Positions 1 through 12,594 of a stretch of 64,000 bases of DNA are shown here, in pieces. The translations under genes and the position numbers were made by a program. The stretch comes from Thozetella sp. PMI_491 (taxonomy: Eukaryota; Ascomycota; Sordariomycetes; Chaetosphaeriales; Chaetosphaeriaceae). The stretch spans positions 310,001 through 374,000 of the forward strand of contig MU270079.1 of NCBI GenBank assembly GCA_021432635.1, in the 5' to 3' direction. Each line of letters starts with the position of its first letter. Within the stretch, counting starts at the first letter, position 1. Below the pieces are notes generated by a model that ran no database searches, was not told where the DNA came from, and saw only the letters and a list, made by a program, of their open reading frames with translations.

Positions 1-976
1 GTCGCCGCCACAGGCTATTTTAAGCAACTTCACCTTTCCCGTGAGTAAAGTGATCTGTTTAGTCACAGCTGGGGTTCGCGGACCTCAGGTAGCATCTGAT
101 AGCGTGGGTAGGCTAGAATCTCCGGCTGGTACCACCCGGATGGCGACAAGGCTACAGGTACGTCGATAGGCAGCGTCGCAGCACCGCGACACTTCGCACT
201 GGGACTCGCGGCACCCGAGTCGCCTCTGTTCACTTCCATATTTCTCAAGCCATGACTGCTTGAGACACGAGGTAATATATTACGGAACAACAAGACTGGA
301 TTTTCGTTGATATGCAAAGCGTTTTTCCTAACGTCTTATTGGTGGTAGAAACCACGCATTTAGATTCAGATGGAGATCGGGATTGACCTGAGCAATACTC
401 TATGACCACATCAGTCTTCAAGAAAGCGCACATAGATTAAAGTTTGCACTGTCGATTTCAGCTGGCGTAGAGCCGCGGTTTTGGTAGTCCGAACCAGCTT
501 GTGTAGTATATGTGGATCGCCGTAGATGCACTTTCTGGTATTCACAATATCCGCCTGGTACGGGTACCAGACCAGCCGCATCCGCAAATCAGGAGGGTCT
601 CTTTCCAGTCTTACGAGTGCTAACCGTCGGTAAGCTACTATCTACAGAGGCCTCATTCAACGAAGACGGGTGGAATAGCCAGACCTAGGTCCGGCTCATG
701 AGGCTCTTCGAGCTTGCGTTGGGCAAGCAAAAGTCGCCTACGCTACTGCTTCATATGGCTTTCGGTCAGAAATACGGGGCGTAACCCATACTTGTCGGCG
801 TAAGACCTCTTGCTCTTGCTGGCCTTAAAGCTGGAAGTGATAGGGGCGCGCAAGGCACCTATTTTAACGTTGATACACATGCTTGGTCTATCCAAGATTT
901 CATTTCGCCATCCTTTACACGTTCGCATAGCCTCCTCAACGAGAGAGATATCTTCTCCAAGCACTCCTAACAATAC
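1..976. other. No gene recognised
   Basis: No open frame here looks like a known protein or has convincing splice-joined exons. A 76-codon minus-strand frame at 743-973 lies just beyond the stop of the DUF3433 gene and has no recognisable motif, so it is not called. Confidence 0.5.
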
Positions 977-3900
977 TCAGTCGTCCTCCTCAACAGCCCA
1001 AATCCCATACCTCTCACCAATACCCCCCTTAGGCGCCACTCTCCATCCTAGCTGAAACCTCGTATTGTCGGAAAAGTAACGTGCAAGCTCGGTGTCTCTC
1101 ATCCACTCCACCTCTTCTCCTTCTGGCAGAAACTCGCACAGGTTTCCATCTGCGATGAGCGCCGCTAGGCTTGCAATGCTCGTTGGGCTTCGTGGTAGGA
1201 GTTTCGTCCGCGGCGTCAATATCCACGCTCCTAGTGCAAAGGCAATCACACCGGCTAGCAGACCTTGTATCGCGCGCGTGGCGGCGGGATCTTGAACTAC
1301 ACGCTGCTGGCCCATGGGATCCGTGACGACGGCTCTGTAGCTCAGCTCTGCATCGCTTGTAGCCTCGGCGGAGCGAGCCGAGAATATCACGTCGGCTTGG
1401 TCGGCGGGAACGCGCTGTACGATGTTCAGCTCTTGCGCACGCACGATGCTGTACATGTGGTTGATGGCGTCTCCTACTTCGGCGGCGCGGCTTGGGTCGG
1501 CAAGCGACTCGGTGGGAATGGAGTAGCGCGAGTTCCAGCCTGTGAGCCCGTTGAAAAAGGAGTCCATTAGGCCTGACGCGTTCGCCATCTTCTCGTAGGA
1601 GAATAACAACAGGGCTGAGCTGACCGGGTTGCCCAGATCGAAGCTGACGGCGGGCCGAGATGAGTTGTCGATGGGCCGCGGTGGGTCCTGCAGACTGATC
1701 TGTAGACTCGTGCCAAGAAAAGTGGTGTCTACGTCCACAACCTCCGCCGTCTCGTTGCAGCCCATCGCCGAGACCGCGACGCTGGGGGAGGATGTGGACG
1801 TGTTGTAGGAGCCCCAAATATACAGCAGCTGACTGCAGCTCGTATACATTAAGAACCTCCCGCTCTCGCTCGTGAATGTCGATATGCTAGAGCTTCCAAA
1901 GAGTCCCTTGGAAGGGAGCTCGCCATCGTTCCAGGTGCTCCCGAGGTTGTAGTTGGTCCCGATATTCCCCAACACATCGCATCCGAGCTCTCCCTCGATA
2001 GAAACAGTCATGTCGAAGCTTTTTCTGGTGTGGTTGGCTACGAGAGCCGCGTTGATGGCTGGTTGGGGGTATTGTCTGCATGTCAAGCGTGGTCGGAGGA
2101 CGGGTACCGTGCTCCGTACCGTGACGGATGAAGGATCCAAAGGCGTCTGCGATGTGGACTTTTCTAGATCCGACGACAGGTGGTAGCCGGGGAAAATGAG
2201 ATCTTCATATGAATCGGCTGGATATGACAGGTTCCCCCACAGCAGCAGGGAGAGGATGGCGGCAGTGGCTTCCATCGGGTCGGGCTCTGTGTTGTTGGAA
2301 GTTGCCGCCGCCCACCCTCGGAATGAAGAGACCGCTTTTAGCTGGGAGTCTGTTGCCACAGACGTGGACTGCTCGTAAAACAAGGACCCAGAAAATATGG
2401 TGAGCAGCGACCCAACTTGGAGTGCAAAGGTTGCAGCGAACGCCACCATGTTTCTCACGCGCAGCTCCCGGGCCACGACTACGGGCGTGAGTGCATCCAG
2501 CAAATCCAGACCAATGGAATTCTTCAGAGTGGAGGGTCTTTGCATGTTGAAGTACGGCGCCTGTACCCGCGTCTCGAAATCCACTGCCGCAAAGAACATG
2601 ACCAGGCTGCTCAGCACGATGGCTGGCATGATGGTCCAAAGGTAATGCAGCCAGGCATCCTCAAGCACGGTACCAAGGCCATCGTCTCGCCGAGACTTGG
2701 CAAGCGTGAATTGTAGCGCGATGATGATCCCCACGGCCACAGCCAAAGCGGCCAAACGGCATGCGGGCATCAGAACCATAGGGCGAAATGCTTTACCATC
2801 AGCAGGTGTTCCACCCCGATGTATCTCCGCTTGGGGCGGATCACTTGTCTGGATCCCGGAGATATAGAATCGACGGAGCCGCCCGTGGGCCAATTCCTGG
2901 TGCGATACGCAAGTCTGATAGAGCGCATACCGGCCGCCGGCCAGCAGCTTCTGTTGACTTGAGGCGCCCAAGCCTTCAAAGGTGGAGACAAGCATGCGGC
3001 TGTTGCTGAGAAGTGCAGCGTTTCCCAATATTGTTCCTGGCGAGCGAGAAAGGAAGCCCCTCTTTGGGGCCAATATCCATATAACCGTCCCTAAAAGAGC
3101 TGATAACGCCAGTAAGGAGGATAGCAGGTGGGCTCCGAAGGGTCGTACTAGGAGCCGGTTGCTTTCGATGATCGCAGTACCGTCGGATGCAATACTTGCT
3201 GGCCGCAGCAGGTTTGCATGCGCCACAAGAGCGGCAGACTGCTGGTACGAAGCCGTCATTACGTCTTGCAGAACATCCTTGTCCAAAAGAGCGCTGACTG
3301 GGAGCGTTAGGTTGTGAAAGAGAAGCGCCATGTAGAAATACGGGTCCGCCATGATAACTGACCCCGAGCCGTTCACAGGTGTGTACTGCGTACGATAAAT
3401 ATCGGGCTGGGGGTGCGATGAAAAGTGCGCTGCCATGACGTCCCAGGGGTGTACATTCGATAAACTGGATGCTTCGGGATCGGCCGAGGGAGATACAGCC
3501 CGCATCTGGGTGCTATTAATCATTAAATTGACGCGGTGAATGTTGTATGTTGGCTGGCAAATCAACTGTGTCGACTTCAAAAATTCTGGAGGCGAGTCGG
3601 CGGAAACATCATCAACATCCTTCCACGTTCCGAAGAAAATGGCCACCCTCTGGTCATCTAGCGCAGTGGAATTGCCGCAACTACCCTGCATGAAGCGAGC
3701 GAGTCCTCCGGTGGCCATAAGTATATCGGTAGCAAGCCAGAGAGAGCAGTTGGGGGACGACAATTCGAGGTTAATCCCATTTTGGATGAGTGAGTTGGAA
3801 TAATATCCCAATGGGGTGACGAGCCTGGCTTCCTCACACCTCAGTCCCGCCAAGAAGCCATCGACAGTCGTGTTGTATTGATCGACGGCGGCGCTGGTCG

Positions 3901-4618
3901 TGTTTACAGTTTGGTACGCGTACTGGGCTGAGACGCCGTCGGGTTCAGTAATCGCCCCCATGAGGAGGCCCTGGAACGCGTAATAGGGCAGCGAGTTGGT
4001 ATCTTGGAGTGCCGAGTTGTTGTTCACGAATGTGCTGGTAATAAGGACTGGGACGGAGGCGCTCAGGGTTACCGACGAGAGCGTTATGAGACCGGTCGAG
4101 ACAACGATTATGCTGGCGATGGCGAGCGAGACAGTGATTGCACATGCAACAGCCACGTCGCGGTTTACGACTGCCTTGACCAAGGCACGAGGTTGCCAGT
4201 CCGACATGTAATCTAAGCTTATCGTCCGGTCAGCCCTTTGCGGACCTTGTGATAGGCGAACCCATGGTGCTGTGAGTTTCGCCTGTGTCTCGACGCGATG
4301 CCAGAATGCCGCGACGATAGTGAATATGGCGGTCGGACCGTTGACATAGAGGTAGTGGAAGTCCGAGGTGCTGGCCCCCAGACCACTATACCGATTAGAC
4401 AGCGCAAGCAAAACCTCGACGGCGACGGCGAAGGCGACGAAGGACACGATGAAAACGCAGAGAACGGCACGCTGGAGGTAAAAGGCGAGCCACCGTAGAT
4501 GTTCGCTATCGGCTGGCAGCCTCGCCACGTCTGGCTCGCCTTGCTGCCATTGCGGGGCGTCCTCGGCCTCCGAAGAGACCAGAAGTTCGTCGTAATCTAC
4601 TCCTGGCCCGGAAATCAT
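977..4618 (-). CDS. DUF3433 family multi-span membrane protein
   Basis: Intronless 1213-residue integral membrane protein of the fungal DUF3433 type, whose function is unknown. The sequence shows two similar halves. Each has a hydrophobic span, a cytoplasmic-looking stretch containing a W.R.ET or DFETRVQAPY type motif, a short basic/amphipathic segment (DYMSDW; LDLLDA), another strong membrane span, and then a long Asn-glycosylation-rich loop. Membrane segments are visible near residues 45-75, 90-110, 150-185, 500-520, 625-645, 665-685, 725-750 and 1135-1160. The loops carry many N-x-S/T sites, which fits a lumenal or extracellular location. The length is usual for the family. The ATG at 4618 is the first in frame and precedes an acidic N-terminus. 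The duplicated layout is seen directly; the family name rests on recognition. Confidence 0.85.
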   Translation of the reverse strand: MISGPGVDYDELLVSSEAEDAPQWQQGEPDVARLPADSEHLRWLAFYLQRAVLCVFIVSFVAFAVAVEVLLALSNRYSGLGASTSDFHYLYVNGPTAIFTIVAAFWHRVETQAKLTAPWVRLSQGPQRADRTISLDYMSDWQPRALVKAVVNRDVAVACAITVSLAIASIIVVSTGLITLSSVTLSASVPVLITSTFVNNNSALQDTNSLPYYAFQGLLMGAITEPDGVSAQYAYQTVNTTSAAVDQYNTTVDGFLAGLRCEEARLVTPLGYYSNSLIQNGINLELSSPNCSLWLATDILMATGGLARFMQGSCGNSTALDDQRVAIFFGTWKDVDDVSADSPPEFLKSTQLICQPTYNIHRVNLMINSTQMRAVSPSADPEASSLSNVHPWDVMAAHFSSHPQPDIYRTQYTPVNGSGSVIMADPYFYMALLFHNLTLPVSALLDKDVLQDVMTASYQQSAALVAHANLLRPASIASDGTAIIESNRLLVRPFGAHLLSSLLALSALLGTVIWILAPKRGFLSRSPGTILGNAALLSNSRMLVSTFEGLGASSQQKLLAGGRYALYQTCVSHQELAHGRLRRFYISGIQTSDPPQAEIHRGGTPADGKAFRPMVLMPACRLAALAVAVGIIIALQFTLAKSRRDDGLGTVLEDAWLHYLWTIMPAIVLSSLVMFFAAVDFETRVQAPYFNMQRPSTLKNSIGLDLLDALTPVVVARELRVRNMVAFAATFALQVGSLLTIFSGSLFYEQSTSVATDSQLKAVSSFRGWAAATSNNTEPDPMEATAAILSLLLWGNLSYPADSYEDLIFPGYHLSSDLEKSTSQTPLDPSSVTVRSTVPVLRPRLTCRQYPQPAINAALVANHTRKSFDMTVSIEGELGCDVLGNIGTNYNLGSTWNDGELPSKGLFGSSSISTFTSESGRFLMYTSCSQLLYIWGSYNTSTSSPSVAVSAMGCNETAEVVDVDTTFLGTSLQISLQDPPRPIDNSSRPAVSFDLGNPVSSALLLFSYEKMANASGLMDSFFNGLTGWNSRYSIPTESLADPSRAAEVGDAINHMYSIVRAQELNIVQRVPADQADVIFSARSAEATSDAELSYRAVVTDPMGQQRVVQDPAATRAIQGLLAGVIAFALGAWILTPRTKLLPRSPTSIASLAALIADGNLCEFLPEGEEVEWMRDTELARYFSDNTRFQLGWRVAPKGGIGERYGIWAVEEDD

Positions 4619-4790
4619 GGTCAGTGAACTGAACTATGAGACGTCTGAAGAGTTGACGAAAGACAGATCGGGACGACTCTGATTCCCCTGACCTTTTGAT
4701 ATGACGCTTCCCCCCCCCCAAATCTAGAACTGGATGCGGACCTTGCAAATCGAGAAAGATCAAGGCAAGTTGCATGTAGAGCAAACAATG

Positions 4791-4795
<5 letters not shown>

Positions 4796-4836
<41 letters not shown>
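4796..4836. repeat. 41-base poly-C homopolymer
   Basis: An uninterrupted run of 41 C residues lies about 180-220 bases upstream of the DUF3433 start codon. A shorter run of 10 C sits at 4710-4719, between it and the gene. On the minus strand, which is the coding strand of that gene, the tract reads as poly-G. Nothing else in the window approaches this length. The true length is hard to measure by any sequencing method. Confidence 0.97.
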
Positions 4837-4839
<3 letters not shown>

Positions 4840-5832
4840 AAGCCAACAAGGGAGCGATCACCTTGGGTAACCCGACCATGTCTTACATTGCACAGATTAC
4901 TGCGTCACCTCTAAGGTGCTTGTAGCATTCTGTGGTAGCCGAGGCGGCCGGTGTCTAGACTACGCCTAAGAGAGCGCGACAGATCGCGTAGAGAAGTGGC
5001 TCTAAATGATTATCATCCGAATATCAGGAGAGAGCTAGAGATTACCGACACAATTTGCGATATTTGGTTTCCAAATTACACACTCTCACATTGGAAGCCA
5101 AGGATCGGCGTTTGGTATTTTATACTCGCACAGTGCGGGACTGATGTCTCAAATACCGGACTCCGTGTCGCCATGATTCTGTACGAGATGCCTACCAACT
5201 AGAGCAAATGTTATGGTACGCTGGCCGAATAGGACCGCGACCACCACTATGTTACATCCTGACCACAGCAGGTCCAGCTACAGAGTAGCTGATCTACTAT
5301 AAAGGACTCCAACGCTGTTTAATAGTCTGTTCTGGCAAAATAAGCTCCTGTTCCTGTCGCTGTCCCTGCCGAAAGCGCCGGATGGAGCTATGCTTTCGCT
5401 ACTACTGCAGTGCCTTGCTCTCATGTCACTATATTGTGATACAAGGGCCGGGGAAGCGAGAATATTGTAAGGCAGGGCCCAAAGAGGCCCCTGATCCCCT
5501 TTATTGGAGTAAGGTCTTCTATATTGTTACTAAGGGAACAAACATTGACTTTGAAAACAATATCACTGGCTAGAATACGTGGGTTTTTTGATGTAATCTT
5601 AAACCTGGCAATCACATTTTGGAAGTCTCAGCCACGACACAATTCTTTTTCCCGTTCTAGAAAGTTACGAGTTCTAGAACGGAACCTCATCAAAAATCAC
5701 TAGAAATGTTCAGCTGAATTTAAATGTATGTATCGCAAAACAGGGAGTGTTCCCATGAATTTGGGGAGAGAGGGTGTATTCATGGCTACGGTACGCTACC
5801 CATCAGCAACAACATAGATGGCAGCGGCGGCT
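4837..5832. other. No gene recognised
   Basis: Intergenic stretch between the poly-C tract and the sugar transporter 3' end. Only short unsupported frames are present, and the sequence becomes AT-richer toward 5600-5800. No RNA gene or repeat was recognised. Confidence 0.5.
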
Positions 5833-7693
5833 CTAGGCGGCCTCTACAGCTGAACGAGTCGTAAACCCCTTTTCTCCTTGCTGTTCAAGTTCCGTAGCGG
5901 CAGCTTGAGCTACATCGTCTCCATCGAACAGCTTTGTGATCTCCTCCAAAGCTAGGTATTTGGTCTCGACAAAGAAGAAATAGATGATCAGAAGCTCCGC
6001 TAGTAGGAACACGCAGTAGAAGATGTAATATCTCCACTGGATGTTGTCGAGTGCGATCGAGTTGACATACTGGTTGAAGAAAAGCGTCACGTATAATGCG
6101 TACTCCATCACAACGTAACCCTTGGCCCGCATGTTGTAAGGGAGAATCTCGGTCGTGTAGCTAGCAATCAAGCCGGATCTGAGGAGTGAAACATTAATAT
6201 TAAGACCAAGTATGTGGAAATGCAGGTAAAAAGGCGCGCGATTCATGAACCATCGCTCAAGGCCAGAAGTGGACATGAGAAGATTATGTGTGGATTGACT
6301 TACTTCATGTTATATGCGAGGGAGTAGAGGAAAATCATGACCATGACGCCCTTTCCGATACCGTCCTCGGGATTTATCGAGTATCGAGCCGATAGGATGG
6401 TCCAGATAACGAACGAGACCAGCATGCCGACCGTGCTGATGATCTGGATGCGCCTGCGTCCCCACGCATCCACAAAGAAGCTGAAGAAGACATTTGTGAC
6501 GAGATTGAAGGTTGTGAGGCCGCCGTTGATTCCCAGTTGGGACTTAGGGTCCGTGATACCGATGTTACCTAGGATGGTAGTGAGGTAGTACGACACAAGC
6601 CCGTTTCCGGACCACTGTGAGAAGAGACCGACGCAGATGACGATGAGCAATCGCCGGCGATTGCCCCTGGTCCCCAAAAAGTCTACAAACCCGAATGAGC
6701 TCTTGTGCGCCTTCTCCATGGCGATGGCCGCGGTGATTTCCGCGAATTCGAGCTGAACCACTTCATCGCGCTCGTCGCCGTTCGCATGATAGTGGGCCAG
6801 TATCTTGAGCGCCTTTTCGGGGAGATCCCTTGCAATATAGAAACGGGGACTCTCTGGGATCCACCAGATCACGAGGAGCATCATGACTGTAAAGGGAGCC
6901 TGGATGAGACTCGGCGCGCGCCAGGACCAATCGCTCTGGATCTGTAAAGTTCCATATGTGGTCCATGCAGCGATGAACGCTCCGCTGTGATACGTGGCAC
7001 CAGCCAAGGTGACGAGAATGGCTCGATCTTGAGCTGGTGAGATCTCAGCAATGAGAAGTGGGGCCGTGCATATGACGATAATATCGCCGAGGCCGAGAAT
7101 CAAGCGTGCTGCAACAAACATGCCTGGTAACCGCCAGTCCAGGTCAGTCTACGACGGCTATTTGGTAGGAGAAGGGATTGCGTATAATTATGTCGCGAGA
7201 GACAGCAGGTATAACATACCAAAACTTGTAGCACCAGTCTGTAGACCAATACCCAAGAGCATGAAGCAGGAGCCGAGAATGATGCTAGGCTTGCGGCCCC
7301 AGTTGTCCATCAAGTATGGCAGGAAAAGAAGGCCGCACAGAGCACCAACGCTCATAACGCAGTTGAACAGCCCCAGGATAGATCCTGTAGGGTGGTCGAA
7401 ATAGGGTTGCCAGTAGCTGAGGGCTTGGAGACCGTTCATCATGGAGTTGTCGAAGCCGTTGGCAGTGTTGGTCGCGATCAGTATGGCGATGTAGAAATAC
7501 AAGATTCTCATGTTGGTATCCTTATACCAAACGCGTCGGTCAAAGGCTCTCCCAGCCTATTGAGGTACAGAAAATGGTCAGCCACTGTTCTCAAACTAGG
7601 AATAGAGCTGGTCAAGCAGTAGCGGGTATAACCTACAAGGTAGAATTGCCCCTTCGGAGGCTTGACATCCTTGGAACCTGCTACGTCCACCAT
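5833..7693 (-). CDS. MFS sugar transporter (lactose permease-like)
   Basis: Plasma-membrane sugar/proton symporter of the major facilitator superfamily, fungal lactose-permease-like subgroup, 519 residues. Exons on the minus strand are 7637-7693, 7220-7556, 6304-7123 and 5833-6178. The introns (80, 96 and 125 nt) use GTAGGT, GTATGT and GTAAGT donors, and all phases match. The protein shows the subgroup signatures: TNTANGFD..MMNGLQ in the first membrane segment, GRKPS after TM2, PESPRFYIAR at the end of the N-terminal half, a GNGLVSYY segment in TM7, and ILPYNMRAKG followed by the E-x-K type C-terminal loop. Its start is 575 bases from a divergently transcribed GH43 glycosidase, which suggests uptake of sugars released by that enzyme. 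Substrate cannot be told from sequence. Confidence 0.9.
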
Positions 7694-9963
<2,270 letters not shown>

Positions 9964-10829
9964 CCACGATCAACAATAGTTAGTACTTAGGGAAGATAAA
10001 AAAGCTTTGGTCGGCCGCTTTGACTAGAACTCCTCTTTCTCCCCTAGCTCAATACGGCTAGTAATCACTACAGATACAAAGCCTTCTACAAAATTCTTTG
10101 TGCCGATGCGCCTATGGTATATGATGTTACATGGATGAGTGCTCTTGGCGTCAAGCCATTAAGGCTACTGCCGAGATGTATTCTTCCTTGACGCGACTTT
10201 GGAGTCTTTAGTCCCATCTTCGCTCCATGATGCTGGTGGGTATCGGGACGCGAGATAGGGCTGCGAAAGAGTTTAGCTGCGCGGAGATTGTTCCATAACA
10301 TTACGATAGGCGAGAGTTGTAACCTCGAGCATATCAAGTTTCAAGGGCTGACTCTAGATCTATACCACCGAGGCGAGTTTGACGCGGGACAAGATTTGCT
10401 TCTTGAGCATGACACACTGCGGGATAGCAATAAGAATCCATAGAACTAATCTATGTGAAGTATTAGCGTGGCAAGACCGCCTGAGGAATGTTTCACAGAG
10501 GATCTATTATTTGAACAACTCTCTCTAATCTGCGTTACAATCGTCGTAAATTTCGTTGCAACAGTGCTAAGCTAGGGAAGTCGAGACCTGCGGCTCACAC
10601 CGAGATCTAGAAAATATACGAGGTGGGTTAAGGAGAAATTGGTGGTTAAGACATGAAGGAGTCCGGTAAATTGTCCAAGCGACGGTGCTATAATGAAATT
10701 AAGCGCTTCTCTTACTAGGCACCGGCATTGCTTTAATGACTTTCCCCCTCGACTCCCAAAAAGCCCCACAAGGGATGCAATATGATCTCCGTCACATCCT
10801 AAAAGCAGCTGCACTGTAAAGCAGTATCT
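9964..10829. other. No gene recognised
   Basis: Convergent-gene interval with stop-rich sequence. Short frames at 10086-10337 and 10572-10814 on the minus strand have no recognisable motif or splice partners. Confidence 0.5.
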
Positions 10830-11231
10830 TCAAGGCGTCTTCGTAACTGCAGTCCAAAGCGCCTTGACCTTTCCTCCTTCGACGAGTATGATGTCGGTCC
10901 CTTTCACTAAAGATGGGTCTGTCGGTGGCCCGAAGTTCCAATTCAGGACCCCGAGGTTCTGTGTCACAATGGCTTCGCCATCGACACTGAACCGAAAGTC
11001 CGGTGCCTCTGCAAGAAGCTCCCCGGCTCGCTTGTGCATCGCCTCTCCACCGTGGAGGACGCGGTCTGGCTCATACCACACGATGTCGTCGTGGTGTATG
11101 CGGGCGATGGAGGCACTGCGCGCCGCTGCGTCGTGCTGATCGAAGATATCAAAGAGGTTTGCCGTCAAGAGCCGGCGAACCGTATCTGGATCTTCGGCCG
11201 GCGCACTGGATATCGCGATCGACATTTTCAA
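10830..11231 (-). CDS. SnoaL-like (NTF2-fold) small protein
   Basis: Intronless 133-residue protein of the SnoaL-like/NTF2-fold superfamily, which includes polyketide cyclases, dehydratases and many uncharacterised proteins. Recognisable elements are the N-terminal helix with FDIFDQHD, the strand-turn IHHDDIVWYEPDRVLHGGEA that builds the pocket with acidic and aromatic residues, the PDFRFSVDGEAIV strand, and the closing G-x-D-I-I-L-VEGGKVKALW strand. The length equals a single domain. A second Met at codon 3 is an alternative start. Its substrate is unknown. It stands alone between the GH43 gene and the NLR locus, so the neighbours give no function. Confidence 0.8.
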   Translation of the reverse strand: MKMSIAISSAPAEDPDTVRRLLTANLFDIFDQHDAAARSASIARIHHDDIVWYEPDRVLHGGEAMHKRAGELLAEAPDFRFSVDGEAIVTQNLGVLNWNFGPPTDPSLVKGTDIILVEGGKVKALWTAVTKTP

Positions 11232-12594
11232 GGTCTTTCTGACGAGTGTTCACTTAGAGGCTCGTGGTGCGTGTTAATCGTGTGACCTCACTGAGAGCCT
11301 CGTTTGTATGAAACAAGTTCAAAATGCAGAAGTGATGATAGAAAATGAGCCAACCAGCACATATATGTACTTCGCAGACTTCTCTACCGAGAAGAGATGC
11401 CTACTATAGCACTTGCATGCTCTCCGAATGGCGGCTCACGTTGCTTTTACACGGCTCACAAATTAGCGCGGCGGCTTACCAAAGCCGCATGAGCTATTAC
11501 TCAGCCCACTACATATCTAGCATCTAGCCTACCTGGCTTGACCACAATAGGGAATTTCGCTCGAGATGCGGCGCATGGGGCATCTTTTAGCTAGGCATGC
11601 GTAGGAAGCTAAGAGCGTTACCATGGCCCCCCCACCGCCCGGGGTGGAGGTGGTCTCCAGATTAGATTACGACCGAACCAAGCCACTGCAGTCTGCCTTG
11701 CCAGACGCAGTAAAGGAGTTACCGCATCTAACAGCCTAGTAATATCTAAAAGCTAGAAGGCCATGAGGCTGTTTATGATCCGGAGCCCGCCTCTCGGCTA
11801 GTCTTGCCCCAGTACTCCCAGCCTTAGCCTCAAGAGGGCTAGCATGAAGCATGTTTGAAAGTCTTGGGCAAGATTTCTAGAAGCTAAGAGGAAGACCTAG
11901 CGAGCTTCAGATTAATGAATGACAATTGAGAAGATTCTGAAAGTTTGTAGTCGACAGAGTCAGTTGCCTTCGATGAGCACGGATTACCCTATTTTATGAC
12001 CATAAGCGTTCTTCAGCCTTGCGTAAGGTACATTGTCCTTGGGAGTCGCTATGAATCGCACAAGTTATACATCACTAACCACTACCGGGGCACCGTTATC
12101 GGAGCTTAGTTTCAGGCTCGCCACATAGATCCGGTCAATAAGGAAATATGTCGCATCTTAAATAGAGACAGGTTGGGCAGAAAAGGCTATGTACTATTAC
12201 TCTGGCAGATTCGTCCTAATATCAAAAGAGAATGTTACTTTAAAAGGACATGTCTCACTCCCGTAACTATAGCAGCTAGAGTCCGTACCAATAGACAGCT
12301 TTAATTGGTTAGCCACCGTGCTTGTGATTTCAGCTGACCTTCACCCCGCCCTTTGTCGCCCCGCGCGTTGTTTGTCGAACATAATCAACATAGTTATATA
12401 CTTTCGAAGATTTTGAAGGCAAGTGTATCTCCTATCTTCTTTTAGATCAATCCCCGAGGGTTTCAAATTTATGCTTACATTTAAGTTATCCAATTCGCAG
12501 AACGCTGCCTGACGTTGCCCCGAAACACAACGAGGACTGAACACCCCCACCGCTCTCAGCCCTTGACCGTTCTCGAGATAGATTTTTTCTGCAA
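11232..12594. other. No gene recognised
   Basis: Long stretch upstream of the NLR locus. It is rich in stops and TA steps, with a GC-rich patch of about 20 bases near 11630-11652 (ccccccaccgcccggggtgg). No open frame with recognisable content and no RNA gene was found. It may contain decayed repeats. Confidence 0.5.

Noticed and set aside
743..973. 76-codon minus-strand frame after the DUF3433 stop
   Set aside because: No domain, no family resemblance and no splice partner.
1029..1817. 262-codon minus-strand frame overlapping the DUF3433 gene
   Set aside because: Arg/His-rich composition typical of an out-of-frame GC-rich shadow; the DUF3433 frame explains the region.
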